NCBI GenBank assembly: GCA_036946625.1
Contig: JAQIIU010000003.1
Coordinates: forward strand, 2,245,001 to 2,309,000
Length of the DNA: 64,000 bases
Direction of reading: 5' to 3'
Origin: Methylorubrum populi
GTDB lineage: Bacteria; Pseudomonadota; Alphaproteobacteria; Rhizobiales; Beijerinckiaceae
In this document: positions 7,695-15,194 of the stretch, piece after piece
Layout of the letters: the number at the start of each line of letters is the position of its first letter
How positions within the stretch are numbered: position 1 is the first letter of the stretch
The notes under the pieces: generated by a model
What the model saw: the letters and a program-made list of their open reading frames with translations, nothing else
Databases searched by the model: none
Told to the model about the DNA's origin: nothing
Translations under genes and position numbers: made by a program

Positions 7695-8585
7695 TCAATT
7701 CGAGACGGGCAGCACGGGCACGCCCTCTTCCTTCAGGATCGCCTCGATCTTGGGCTTGGCCTTCTCCAGCGCGGCATCGATCTCCGCCTTCAGGGCGGTG
7801 TCGTCCTTGCGCACGCCCATCGACTGGTCGAAGCTCTGCGGCATCTTCTGGCCGTCGCTGCGGGCGGTATCGTCCGGCACCGGGGTCATGCGCAGCTTCA
7901 CGCTCGAATCCCGCACGTAGCGGGCGACGTCGGGCCCGAAGGCCACGCCGACATCGGCCTTGCCCGAAGCGACCTCGCTCACCATCCGGGCCGGATCGAT
8001 CTGCGTGTATTGATTCCGGGGCGCGCGGAAATTCACCAGCGAGTAAAGGTAGGCCATGTCCTCCTCGTAGCGGCCGATGTCCTTGAGCATCGCCTCGCCG
8101 GGGGTGCCGAAGCCGACCACCATGTGGCCGACCTCCTTCAGGCGCGGGTCGGACCAGGACTTGATGTCGAGATCCCGGTCGGCGCGGGTGAGGAAGACGT
8201 AGCCCGAGCGGTAGTAGGGCTTGCTGGCGAGCACCCGCGGATCGTCGGAATCGAGCCCGACCACCACGTCGCAGGTCTTCTTCTCCAGCCCGTCGCGCAC
8301 GAGGTAGATCGCGGGCTTGCCGAGCCAGACGAACTGGGCCTTCCGGCCCATCGCCTCGGCGACGGCGGCGGCGATGCGGTTCTCGAGCCCCGAGCCGTCC
8401 TTCATCGAGAGCGGCGGCTGCTCGGCGGCGCAGATGCGCAGGGAACCGGCATCCGGCTTCGCGGCCTCGGCGGCCTTCTGTTCCTGCGCCAGGACAGGCA
8501 CGCACAGACCGGCCAAGGCGGTCACGGCGGCAGCGAGAGCGACGGCCGGGGCGGCGGCACGGCGGCGTCCGTTCACGAACGTCAT
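7695..8585 (-). CDS. mxaJ: MxaJ, periplasmic solute-binding-like protein needed for MDH
   Basis: A protein of 296 residues with a signal peptide (cleavage near VLAQE) followed by a family-3 type extracellular solute-binding fold (LRICAAEQPPLSMKDGSGLENRIAAAVAEAMG ... CDVVVGLDSDDPRVLASKPYYRSGYVFLTR). MxaJ is essential for active MxaFI enzyme and is thought to act as an assembly factor or chaperone rather than in transport. It lies 269 bp downstream of mxaF, separated from it by a strong GC hairpin, and 41 bp upstream of mxaG. The ATG at 8585 has AAGGAA upstream as a modest ribosome site. Confidence 0.95.
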   Translation of the reverse strand: MTFVNGRRRAAAPAVALAAAVTALAGLCVPVLAQEQKAAEAAKPDAGSLRICAAEQPPLSMKDGSGLENRIAAAVAEAMGRKAQFVWLGKPAIYLVRDGLEKKTCDVVVGLDSDDPRVLASKPYYRSGYVFLTRADRDLDIKSWSDPRLKEVGHMVVGFGTPGEAMLKDIGRYEEDMAYLYSLVNFRAPRNQYTQIDPARMVSEVASGKADVGVAFGPDVARYVRDSSVKLRMTPVPDDTARSDGQKMPQSFDQSMGVRKDDTALKAEIDAALEKAKPKIEAILKEEGVPVLPVSN

Positions 8586-8776
8586 CTGTCTGTTTCCTTT
8601 GGGATTTTTTTGCAGTTTTGGCGCTGAGCGCAGCTCCACCCGTCGCAAGTCTCTCGTGCCGATCCCGGCCGGTGCCGTCGTCGCCACGGGGTCGAGGACG
8701 TCTTCAGGGGGAGAGGGGAACCGGGGTGGCGCGGACCGGTCGCGGCTTGCGAAGGCCCGCACCACCTCGACCCTGG

Positions 8777-8800
8777 CCCCTCCCCCGGGCGGGGGAGGGG
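8777..8800. promoter_or_regulatory. GC hairpin in the mxaF-mxaJ spacer
   Basis: A perfect 10-bp stem cccctccccc/gggggagggg with a 4-nt loop lies about 55 nt after the mxaF stop. No long T-run follows on the minus strand, so it is more likely an mRNA-stabilising or attenuating structure than a full terminator. It would fit the need for far more MxaF than MxaJ. Confidence 0.7.
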
Positions 8801-8854
8801 TGGTTCGTCGCGGCCGTGAGGCCGGGGACTCGCACTTGCAGGCTTCTTGCAGCC

Positions 8855-10735
8855 TTACTTGGCGGCCGACTTCCACTCGCCGACGTTCGGGTCGTCGTAG
8901 GGACCCTTGCCGTCGAGCGAGAAGACGACCACGCCGCCGCCCATCTGGGTGTAGTTGGCGAGCTTCTTGAAGGCGCCCACCGCACCGAGACCGGCGGTCG
9001 GGTCGGCGAGGTCGAACACGAGGCCCACGCCCGGCCAGCCGCCGACGCCGTAGTAGATGGCGACGTACTGCGTGCCCTTGTGAGTGTAGGTCATCGGGTA
9101 GCCGATGGCGCCGGACGGGATCTTGAACTTCCAGAGGAGGTCACCCGTGTCGGAGTCGCGCGCCTTCAGGTAGCCGTCGAGGGTGCCGTAGAAGACCAGG
9201 TCGCCGGCGGTGGCGAGCGTGCCGCCCCACACCGCGAAGCGCTCCATCTTCTCCCACTTGTAGTCGCCGGTGATCGCGTTGTACGCCTTGATCTGGCCGA
9301 GACCTTCGTAGTTCTGACGGTCACCCTTCGGGCCCGGATACATGTTCAGCGTCGCACCGACGAAGAACTGACCCGCCCGGTAGGGCAGCATGAAGGGCTC
9401 CCAATCCATGCAGATGTGGTTGATGCCCATGAAGAAGAGCTCACGCTTCGGATCGTACGAGTCGTGGCCCTGGTTGTGGTAGCCCATCGCCGAGGGGCAG
9501 ATGTCCTTGGCGAGATGGTCCATCCGGGTGCCGTATTCCGGATCGCGCACCGGCTGGCCGGTCTTCAGGTCGACCGACTTGAACACGTTGACCGTATCGT
9601 CGAGCTTGTTCGCCGAGACGAGCGAGCCGTCGGTGCGGTCCAGCGTGTAGACGATGCCGTTGCGATCCGGGTGGGTCAGCAGCTTGCGGGTCTTGCCGTC
9701 CTTGTCCTTCTGCTCGGAGAGCATCATGACGTTGACGCCGGCATAGTCCCACTCGTCGTGCGGGGTCTTCTGGTAGCCGAACTTGGCTTCACCCGTGTCG
9801 GCGTCGCGGCCGAAGATCGTCATCGTCCACTTGTTGTCGCCCGGGCGCATGGTCTCGTTCCACGGCGCCGGGTTGCCGGTGCCGAAGTAGATCAGGTTGG
9901 TGCCCGGATCATAGGCGTACCAGCCCCAGTTGGTGCCGCCGCCGATCTTCCAGGCATCGCCCTCCCAGGTGCCGGTGCCGAGGCCCTTCTGGCCGTAATG
10001 GGCGTTCTTGACGTTGAAGTCGGAGGCCAGCAGCAGATCCTTGTCCGGACCCGTGGCGTAGGCGCGCCACACCTGCTCGCCGGTCTTCACGTCGTAGGCG
10101 GTCAGGTAGCCGCGCACGCCGAGCTCGGCGCCCGAGGAACCGATGATCACCTTGTCCTTCACCACGTAGGGGGCGATGGTCAGCGTCGAACCGACCTTGA
10201 TGTCGGAGTTCTCGACCTTCCACACCGTCTCGCCGGTCTCGGCGTTGAGCGCCGCCACGTTGCCGTCGAGCTGGGTCTTCAGGATCAGCGCCGGGGTCTT
10301 GCCGTCGCCCGGCCAGTAGGCGAGGCCGCGGTTGACGAGGTCGCAGCAGGCGACCGCGCGGGCGGCCGGGTTCTGCTTCGGCTTGTCCTGCCACAGGATG
10401 TGACCCGGATCGTCGAGGCCGAGCGCGAACGTGTTGTTCGGGAACGAGGTGTGGATGTACATCTTGCCGTCGACGACGAGGGGGGCGCCCTCGTGACCGT
10501 TCAGCAGGCCGGTGGAGAAGGTCCACGCCGGCCGAAGCTGCTTCACGTTGCTCTTGTTGACCTGTTTCAGCTCGCTGTAGTTGTTCGAGTCGTAGTTCTT
10601 GCCGGGCATCACCCAGTTTTCGTCGCTTTTCGACAACTCGACGAGCTTGTCGTTGGCGTATGCTGCGCTCGTGAGCGCGGCTGGCGCGAGCGCCAGCATC
10701 GCCAGGGCCGAGACCGATGTCACAAACCTGCTCAT
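8855..10735 (-). CDS. mxaF: MxaF, large (alpha) subunit of Ca/PQQ methanol dehydrogenase
   Basis: A protein of 626 residues, the same length as AM1 MxaF, with a 27-residue signal peptide. It is an eight-bladed quinoprotein propeller that oxidises methanol to formaldehyde in the periplasm. Key residues are present: the vicinal disulfide Cys130-Cys131, calcium ligands Glu204 and Asn288, and the catalytic Asp330 (precursor numbering; mature 103/104, 177, 261, 303). Residue 332, two after the catalytic Asp, is Ala rather than the Asp that marks lanthanide-dependent XoxF enzymes, so this is the calcium form. The ATG at 10735 has GAGGAG upstream and is preferred over an in-frame ATG at 10750. Confidence 0.99.
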   Translation of the reverse strand: MSRFVTSVSALAMLALAPAALTSAAYANDKLVELSKSDENWVMPGKNYDSNNYSELKQVNKSNVKQLRPAWTFSTGLLNGHEGAPLVVDGKMYIHTSFPNNTFALGLDDPGHILWQDKPKQNPAARAVACCDLVNRGLAYWPGDGKTPALILKTQLDGNVAALNAETGETVWKVENSDIKVGSTLTIAPYVVKDKVIIGSSGAELGVRGYLTAYDVKTGEQVWRAYATGPDKDLLLASDFNVKNAHYGQKGLGTGTWEGDAWKIGGGTNWGWYAYDPGTNLIYFGTGNPAPWNETMRPGDNKWTMTIFGRDADTGEAKFGYQKTPHDEWDYAGVNVMMLSEQKDKDGKTRKLLTHPDRNGIVYTLDRTDGSLVSANKLDDTVNVFKSVDLKTGQPVRDPEYGTRMDHLAKDICPSAMGYHNQGHDSYDPKRELFFMGINHICMDWEPFMLPYRAGQFFVGATLNMYPGPKGDRQNYEGLGQIKAYNAITGDYKWEKMERFAVWGGTLATAGDLVFYGTLDGYLKARDSDTGDLLWKFKIPSGAIGYPMTYTHKGTQYVAIYYGVGGWPGVGLVFDLADPTAGLGAVGAFKKLANYTQMGGGVVVFSLDGKGPYDDPNVGEWKSAAK

Positions 10736-10871
10736 CCTGCGTCTCCTCACTCGACCGCCTCGCCTTTCGGCCTCGCGGTATCTCTCAGACGTTCTTCTGA
10801 GGTTCCGGGCTCGCTCCGAAGTCCTTCGAAGTGCCGCAAGCTGGAGCTAAGAGCATTCTTAGATCGATGCG

Positions 10872-10885
10872 GTCTTATAAAAGAC
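10872..10885. promoter_or_regulatory. Inverted repeat in the mxaF leader
   Basis: gtctt-ataa-aagac forms a perfect 5-bp dyad about 25 nt downstream of the -10 box within the untranslated mxaF leader. It could be an operator or a small RNA hairpin. The position is conserved in the AM1 mxaF leader as I remember it. Confidence 0.45.
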
Positions 10886-10909
10886 TTATTAGCGGCCCTT
10901 CGCCTATAA

Positions 10910-10939
10910 TTTCTAGGCTTCGATCGAACGAGAAGTCTT
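10910..10939 (-). promoter_or_regulatory. mxaF promoter (-35 AAGACT, 18 bp, -10 TAGAAA)
   Basis: On the minus strand AAGACT (10939-10934) and TAGAAA (10915-10910) are spaced by 18 bp. This matches the AM1 mxaF promoter (AAGACA and TAGAAA) with one change in the -35 box. The start of transcription would fall near 10903, giving a leader of about 170 nt. Sequence around the boxes (GCCTAGAAATTATAGGCG) also matches the AM1 promoter, and CCTAGAAATTATAGG is a near-palindrome. In AM1 the promoter depends on the MxbDM, MxcQE and MxaB regulators, none of which is in this window. Confidence 0.85.
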
Positions 10940-11105
10940 TAGCTGGTCGGACATTTCTTGTCGGGACAATAAGGCAATTATAAAAGTGTGAAGACGTAGC
11001 GTCGCATCTCCCCGGCGCCCGCTTGACCACCGCCGAGCCCCATCGCACCACTGTCGGCAACGGGCCCTCGCGAAGCGGTCCGGCAGAGCGGGAGGCTCGT
11101 CGGCG

Positions 11106-11999
11106 ATGGCGCAGGAGCGGCACGTGCGGCACAATTCGGCGGTCGGCGGAATGCTCGCCCTGGTCGCACTGACCTGCGGCCACGCCGGTGCCGGGGACGA
11201 TGCGACGCACCCGCCGCCCGATGCGATCCCGCCGGCACACGTTCTCGCGAGGGACGTGACCGAAACCGGTGCGCTCTATCCCCATGACGGGCGGCGCGAC
11301 CTCACGAACGGCGACCGTGCGCGCTATCCCGGAGCGGGGGTGCTCTGGTGCCGCCGTCCCGACGGCGTGCCGCAGAAAGCCGCCGCCGCGTGGCTGATCG
11401 GCACACCCTCGATCGTGATGCTGAACGCGCACAACTTCCGCAACCGGCAGCTCGAAACCACGCGCCAGGTCGGCGACTGCTACTTTCAGATCGGCGGCCG
11501 CAACTACGACTTCGTGGCCGAGAGCCTGCGCCTCGGCGTGGCCGCGGACGCCACACGCCTGCACATCACCGACGACTGGGCGCTCCTGCGCCTCGCGCAG
11601 CCGGCCGAGGCGGCGCGCCAGCCGGTGCCCGAAGCGCCGCCGGATCTTCCCACGGGCGACCTGTCGCTGCCCGTCACCCTGGTCGCCCCCGGCGGCCACC
11701 AGAACTACCGGGGCGACAGCAGCCTCGAAGCCTGCACGATCCGCCGGATCGACCCGCCGACCGAGGGCGGCACCCGGCGTGCCCGCCACGATTGCAACGA
11801 CGGCTACGGCGGGTCGGGCTCGGGGCTGTTCGACGAGGCGGGCCGGCTCGTCGCCATGCAGAGCGCCTCGCTGTCGATGAACGCCCGGCACGCCTTCGAC
11901 ATCGAGTTCCACTACGGCTCCGCCCTGCTCATCGAGGGCGCGCTGCTCGATGCCCTGCGGCAGGCGCAAGCCGAGGACGTGAGACCGCAGGGACGGTGA
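11106..11999 (+). CDS. Secreted trypsin-like serine peptidase homologue, divergent from mxaF (mxaW position)
   Basis: A protein of 297 residues with an N-terminal signal segment (MLALVALTCGHAGAG) and a chymotrypsin-fold peptidase domain. I see a candidate triad: His109 (LNAHNF), Asp157 (DDWALLRL) and Ser237 in GYGGSGSGLFD. Cysteines at 82, 125, 210 and 230 could form disulfides. It is divergent from mxaF, exactly where the methanol-induced gene mxaW lies in AM1, so it may be mxaW; that identity rests on position only. The start at 11106 has GGAGG 10 nt upstream, but ATG 11151, directly at the signal peptide, is also possible. Confidence 0.75.
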   Translation: MAQERHVRHNSAVGGMLALVALTCGHAGAGDDATHPPPDAIPPAHVLARDVTETGALYPHDGRRDLTNGDRARYPGAGVLWCRRPDGVPQKAAAAWLIGTPSIVMLNAHNFRNRQLETTRQVGDCYFQIGGRNYDFVAESLRLGVAADATRLHITDDWALLRLAQPAEAARQPVPEAPPDLPTGDLSLPVTLVAPGGHQNYRGDSSLEACTIRRIDPPTEGGTRRARHDCNDGYGGSGSGLFDEAGRLVAMQSASLSMNARHAFDIEFHYGSALLIEGALLDALRQAQAEDVRPQGR

Positions 12000-12133
12000 A
12001 GCGCCGCCCGCGAGGCTGCGCAAGCTGAGAGAATTCCTGTGGATAGGCGTGGAACCCTCGCACGCCATGGGGCGGAGCACGCTCGGAACACGACTCGCAG
12101 GGCAATCCGGGCATCGGGCCGTCGAAGGGACCG

Positions 12134-12265
12134 ATACGCCATCCGGTCGATGCGTTCGGCCTGTCCTGCGTCCTTGCGAGGCGAAGCCGTGGCCATCCGG
12201 GGCGCGCCCTTTCCGGACCTGTCGCGCCCTGGATCGCTTCGCTACCGCTCGCGATAACGGAGGGC
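12134..12265 (+). repeat. Palindromic repeat family 1, copy A (3' end missing)
   Basis: Shares the core tgcgttcggcctgtcctgcg, gaggcgaagccgtgg and gcgccctggatcgcttcgc with four other copies in the window. The right terminal repeat (ending ggaaacggtat) is absent. It lies downstream of the trypsin-like gene, and nothing else is visible in the surrounding spacer. Confidence 0.85.
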
Positions 12266-12293
12266 GGTTGCCCGCGCGGAGGCGCGGCCCGCC

Positions 12294-13028
12294 TCAGCCG
12301 AGCAGCCAGCGCAGGGAGCGGCGCAGTTCGGCCGTGCCGTTCCGGTCGAACCAGGCGCCGTGGCTGAACACCACCCGCTGCGGTCCCAGGGCGACGAGGG
12401 CCGCGGCGGCGCGGGCCGCGTCGCGCCGCCGCAGGCGTATGACGAGGCGGAGGTAGATCGGCGCCCGCCCGTCCGGCACCGTCGCCCCGGCCAGCCGCAG
12501 GAACGGGCGCAACGGAAGCGGCAGCTTCTCCGGTTCCAGGTTCAGCACGAGGTCGGTCAGGATCAGCGTCGCCGAGGCGGCGTGGAAGAAGGCGACCTCC
12601 CGGAAGCCGAAGCCGCCGGGAACGACCCTCTGGGTGAGGTCGGCGGACCATTCGGGCGGCGCCGCGTCGGCGAGATCCCGATCGAGGCGGATCCCCGCTT
12701 GCCGGACCTGTCGGCGCCCACGCAGGTTCGGCGCCGCCCAGGTCAGCGCCTGCGGGCAATGGCGCTGCCATTCCTTCAGATAGGTCCAGTGCGCGACGTT
12801 GGGCGCGACGAGGTGGCGGATCGGCCCCAGCGCCTCGATCGCGCGGTGCAGGTCCGCGTCGTAGCGCGTCGGCGAGTGGAGCCAGACCGCGCCGTTGCCG
12901 AGCCGCACCACGCTCATGCGCACGGGCAGCGGCAGCCCGGCGGCGCGGATCGGCCCGCTGTCCACGATCCACAGGCCGAAGGCGACAGGCTTGAGCACGT
13001 CGAGGGGCGGATAGGTCGGATCGCTCAC
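12294..13028 (-). CDS. DUF4336 domain-containing protein
   Basis: A protein of 244 residues matching the DUF4336 pattern: FGLWIVDSGPIRAAGLPLPVRMSVVRL at the N-terminus, LGPIRHLVAPNVAHWTYLKEWQRHCPQA in the middle, and RVVFSHGAWFDRNGTAELRRSLRWLLG at the end. The family has a metallo-hydrolase-like layout, but the classical HxHxDH motif is not visible here. There is no signal peptide. Function is unknown. It stands alone, flanked on both sides by copies of repeat family 1. The start at 13028 is the first ATG in frame. Confidence 0.8.
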   Translation of the reverse strand: MSDPTYPPLDVLKPVAFGLWIVDSGPIRAAGLPLPVRMSVVRLGNGAVWLHSPTRYDADLHRAIEALGPIRHLVAPNVAHWTYLKEWQRHCPQALTWAAPNLRGRRQVRQAGIRLDRDLADAAPPEWSADLTQRVVPGGFGFREVAFFHAASATLILTDLVLNLEPEKLPLPLRPFLRLAGATVPDGRAPIYLRLVIRLRRRDAARAAAALVALGPQRVVFSHGAWFDRNGTAELRRSLRWLLG

Positions 13029-13646
13029 GGCATCGGGCCCGGCATCGAGGATTTCGGGATGGTTCGATCATAGAGCCGCCGCTCGGCATCGGCGTGACGG
13101 ACGAACCGAACCTGCCTCGGGGGAGGGCGGTGCGGCCCGGTCCCGCTCCGGCAAGGAGCGCGACGGCGCTTGGCAACGCATCTCCGGAGGGACGGAGGCC
13201 ATCGCCACTTGATGGATTTCTTCCACAATCCCACAAGTGTTATACTGTTTCCGATTGATCGCTTCGGGTTTCGCCCCCCTCCGTCATCGCGAGCGGCCGC
13301 GAAGCGATCCAGGGCGCGACAGGTCCGGAAAGGACGCGCCCTGGATCGCCACGGCTTCGCCTCGCGATGACGCAGGAGAGGCCGAAGTCATCAACCGGAT
13401 GTCGTATGAGATAATCTCCGAATGATCCTTTGCATCAACCCTGGCCTAACGATGGATTTTCTCATGATCTGATGGACACATCACGACCTTTCCTTCCCGA
13501 AGGTGGGAACAAAGCTTTCCCACTGGCCTTCCCGTGGTGACGCGCACCCTCCGGCCGCCCGATCCCTTGCCCGAACGGTTCGGCCTTCGCGTCCGCCGCC
13601 CGATCCGCTAAACGGACTGCGATCCGAGCGGCGGGGAACGGGTTCG
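13029..13646. other. Gene-free 618-bp region with one repeat copy
   Basis: Contains copy B of repeat family 1 (13242-13407) and the glmU upstream region. Open frames here are short or Arg/Pro-rich with no recognisable domain. Confidence 0.7.
13242..13407 (-). repeat. Palindromic repeat family 1, copy B
   Basis: Full-length 166-bp copy in minus orientation. Ends are ATAC...GTAT with imperfect terminal inverted repeats (atacgacatccggttgat / atactgtttccgattgat). The core is two arms around gatccagggcgcg...cgcgccctggatc. It is more than 90% identical by eye to copy D (46022-46187). Confidence 0.92.
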
Positions 13647-15035
13647 ATGATGGCGGGCAGGGACGATGGGTCGGAAAAGGACGGCTTCACGGCGATCGTG
13701 CTGGCCGCCGGCAAGGGCACGCGGATGCGCTCCGATCGGCCCAAGGTGCTGCACGCGCTCGCCAACCGCTCCATGCTCGGCCACGTGCTCGCCGCGGTGC
13801 AGGAGGCGGGCGCCTCCCGCCTCGCCGTGGTGGTCGAGCCGGGCCGCGAGGACGTCGCCCGCGAGATCGAACGGATGGCCCCGGGGGCCGGCGTCCACCC
13901 GCAAGCCGAGCGCCTCGGCACGGCGCACGCCGTGCTCGCCGCCCGCGCCGCCCTGGAAGGCGGCCAGGACGTGATCGTGGCCTTCGGCGACACGCCGCTG
14001 ATCACCGCCGAGACCTATGCGCGGCTGCGCGCGCCCTTGCGCGAGGGTGCGGCGGTGGCGGTGCTGGCCTTCGAGGCCGCCGATCCGACCGGCTACGGGC
14101 GGGTGCTGACGCAAGCCGGCCGCGTCCTGGCGATCCGCGAGGAGAAGGACGCCTCGGCGGAGGAGCGCCGGGTCCGCCTGTCCAATGCCGGGCTGATGGC
14201 GCTGTCCGGCACCCACGCCCTCGGCCTGCTGGAGCGGATCGGCAACGACAACGCCAACCGCGAGTATTACCTCACCGACGCGGTGGCGCTCGCCGCCGCC
14301 GACGGGCTCCCCGTCGCCGTGGTGCCGGTGGCCGAGACGGAAGCGCAAGGGGTCAACGACCGCGTCCAGCTCGGCATCGCGGAAGCGACGATCCAGGCGC
14401 GCCTGCGCCGCGCGGCCCAGCTCGGCGGTGCGACGCTGACCGCCCCCGAGACGGTGTTCCTCAGCGTCGACACCGTGCTCGGCCGCGACGTGATCGTCGA
14501 GCCCCATTGCCTGTTCGGGCCCGGCGTGGTCGTGGGCGACGGCTGCACCATCCGCGCCTTCTCGCACCTGCACGACGCGCGGCTGATGCAGGGCGCCGAC
14601 ATCGGCCCGCACGTGCGCCTGCGCGGCGGCGCGGTGCTGGAAGCGGGTGTCCATCTCGGCAATTTCGTCGAGATCAAGAACGCGACCCTGCACGCGGGCG
14701 CCAAGGCCTCGCACCTGACCTATCTCGGCGATGCCGAGGTGGGGGCGGGCGCCAACATCGGCGCCGGCACCATCACCTGCAATTACGACGGCGTGTCGAA
14801 GCACCGCACGACCATCGGCGCGGGCGCCTTCATCGGCTCGAACGCGGCCCTGGTGGCACCGGTGAGCGTCGGCGCCGGCGCTCTGGTCGGCGCCGGCTCG
14901 GTGATCACCCGCGACGTGCCCGCGGACGCGCTCGCCGTGGCGCGCGGGCGGCAGGCCAACCGCGAGGGGGCGGCCAAGATCCTGCGCGATTCATTGAAGG
15001 CGGCCAAAGCGGCGCGCGAGGCGAAGCGCGGCTGA
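13647..15035 (+). CDS. glmU: GlmU, bifunctional N-acetylglucosamine-1-P uridyltransferase/acetyltransferase
   Basis: A protein of 462 residues. The N-terminal nucleotidyltransferase domain has LAAGKGTRMRSDRPKVLH and the C-terminal left-handed beta-helix acetyltransferase domain has GAGTITCNYDGVSKHRT and hexapeptide repeats. It makes UDP-GlcNAc for peptidoglycan and lipid A. The start was set at the first of two ATGs at 13647, after a G-rich ribosome site; the frame is open further upstream but would add 48 atypical residues. glmS follows 159 bp downstream, so the pair supplies GlcN-6-P and UDP-GlcNAc together. Confidence 0.96.
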   Translation: MMAGRDDGSEKDGFTAIVLAAGKGTRMRSDRPKVLHALANRSMLGHVLAAVQEAGASRLAVVVEPGREDVAREIERMAPGAGVHPQAERLGTAHAVLAARAALEGGQDVIVAFGDTPLITAETYARLRAPLREGAAVAVLAFEAADPTGYGRVLTQAGRVLAIREEKDASAEERRVRLSNAGLMALSGTHALGLLERIGNDNANREYYLTDAVALAAADGLPVAVVPVAETEAQGVNDRVQLGIAEATIQARLRRAAQLGGATLTAPETVFLSVDTVLGRDVIVEPHCLFGPGVVVGDGCTIRAFSHLHDARLMQGADIGPHVRLRGGAVLEAGVHLGNFVEIKNATLHAGAKASHLTYLGDAEVGAGANIGAGTITCNYDGVSKHRTTIGAGAFIGSNAALVAPVSVGAGALVGAGSVITRDVPADALAVARGRQANREGAAKILRDSLKAAKAAREAKRG

Positions 15036-15194
15036 GCGACGCCGGAGGCGCTGGCCTTATCGCGGTCCAATCCTTACAACCCCCGGATTCGCGCCAAGCC
15101 CAAGGTCCGGCCCCTGCACGGCAGGGAGCCGGCCCCGGGGCGCGTCCCGTCATGGGGCGTCGGGCGCGTGTCTCTGGCGGCTTCAGGATCGGCC

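Larger units (their letters stand above)
10736..11105. other. Divergent regulatory region between mxaF and the trypsin-like gene
   Basis: 370 bp without a gene. The left half is the mxaF leader and promoter. The central part (10860-10990) is AT-rich for this genome. I could not place a confident promoter for the rightward gene. Confidence 0.7.

Noticed and set aside
12134..12265. CRISPR-like repeat arrangement among the five 165-bp repeats
   Set aside because: The copies are tens of kilobases apart, in both orientations, without regular spacers.
15036..15194. glmS ribozyme or riboswitch upstream of glmS
   Set aside because: No recognisable ribozyme core, and this ribozyme is typical of Firmicutes.
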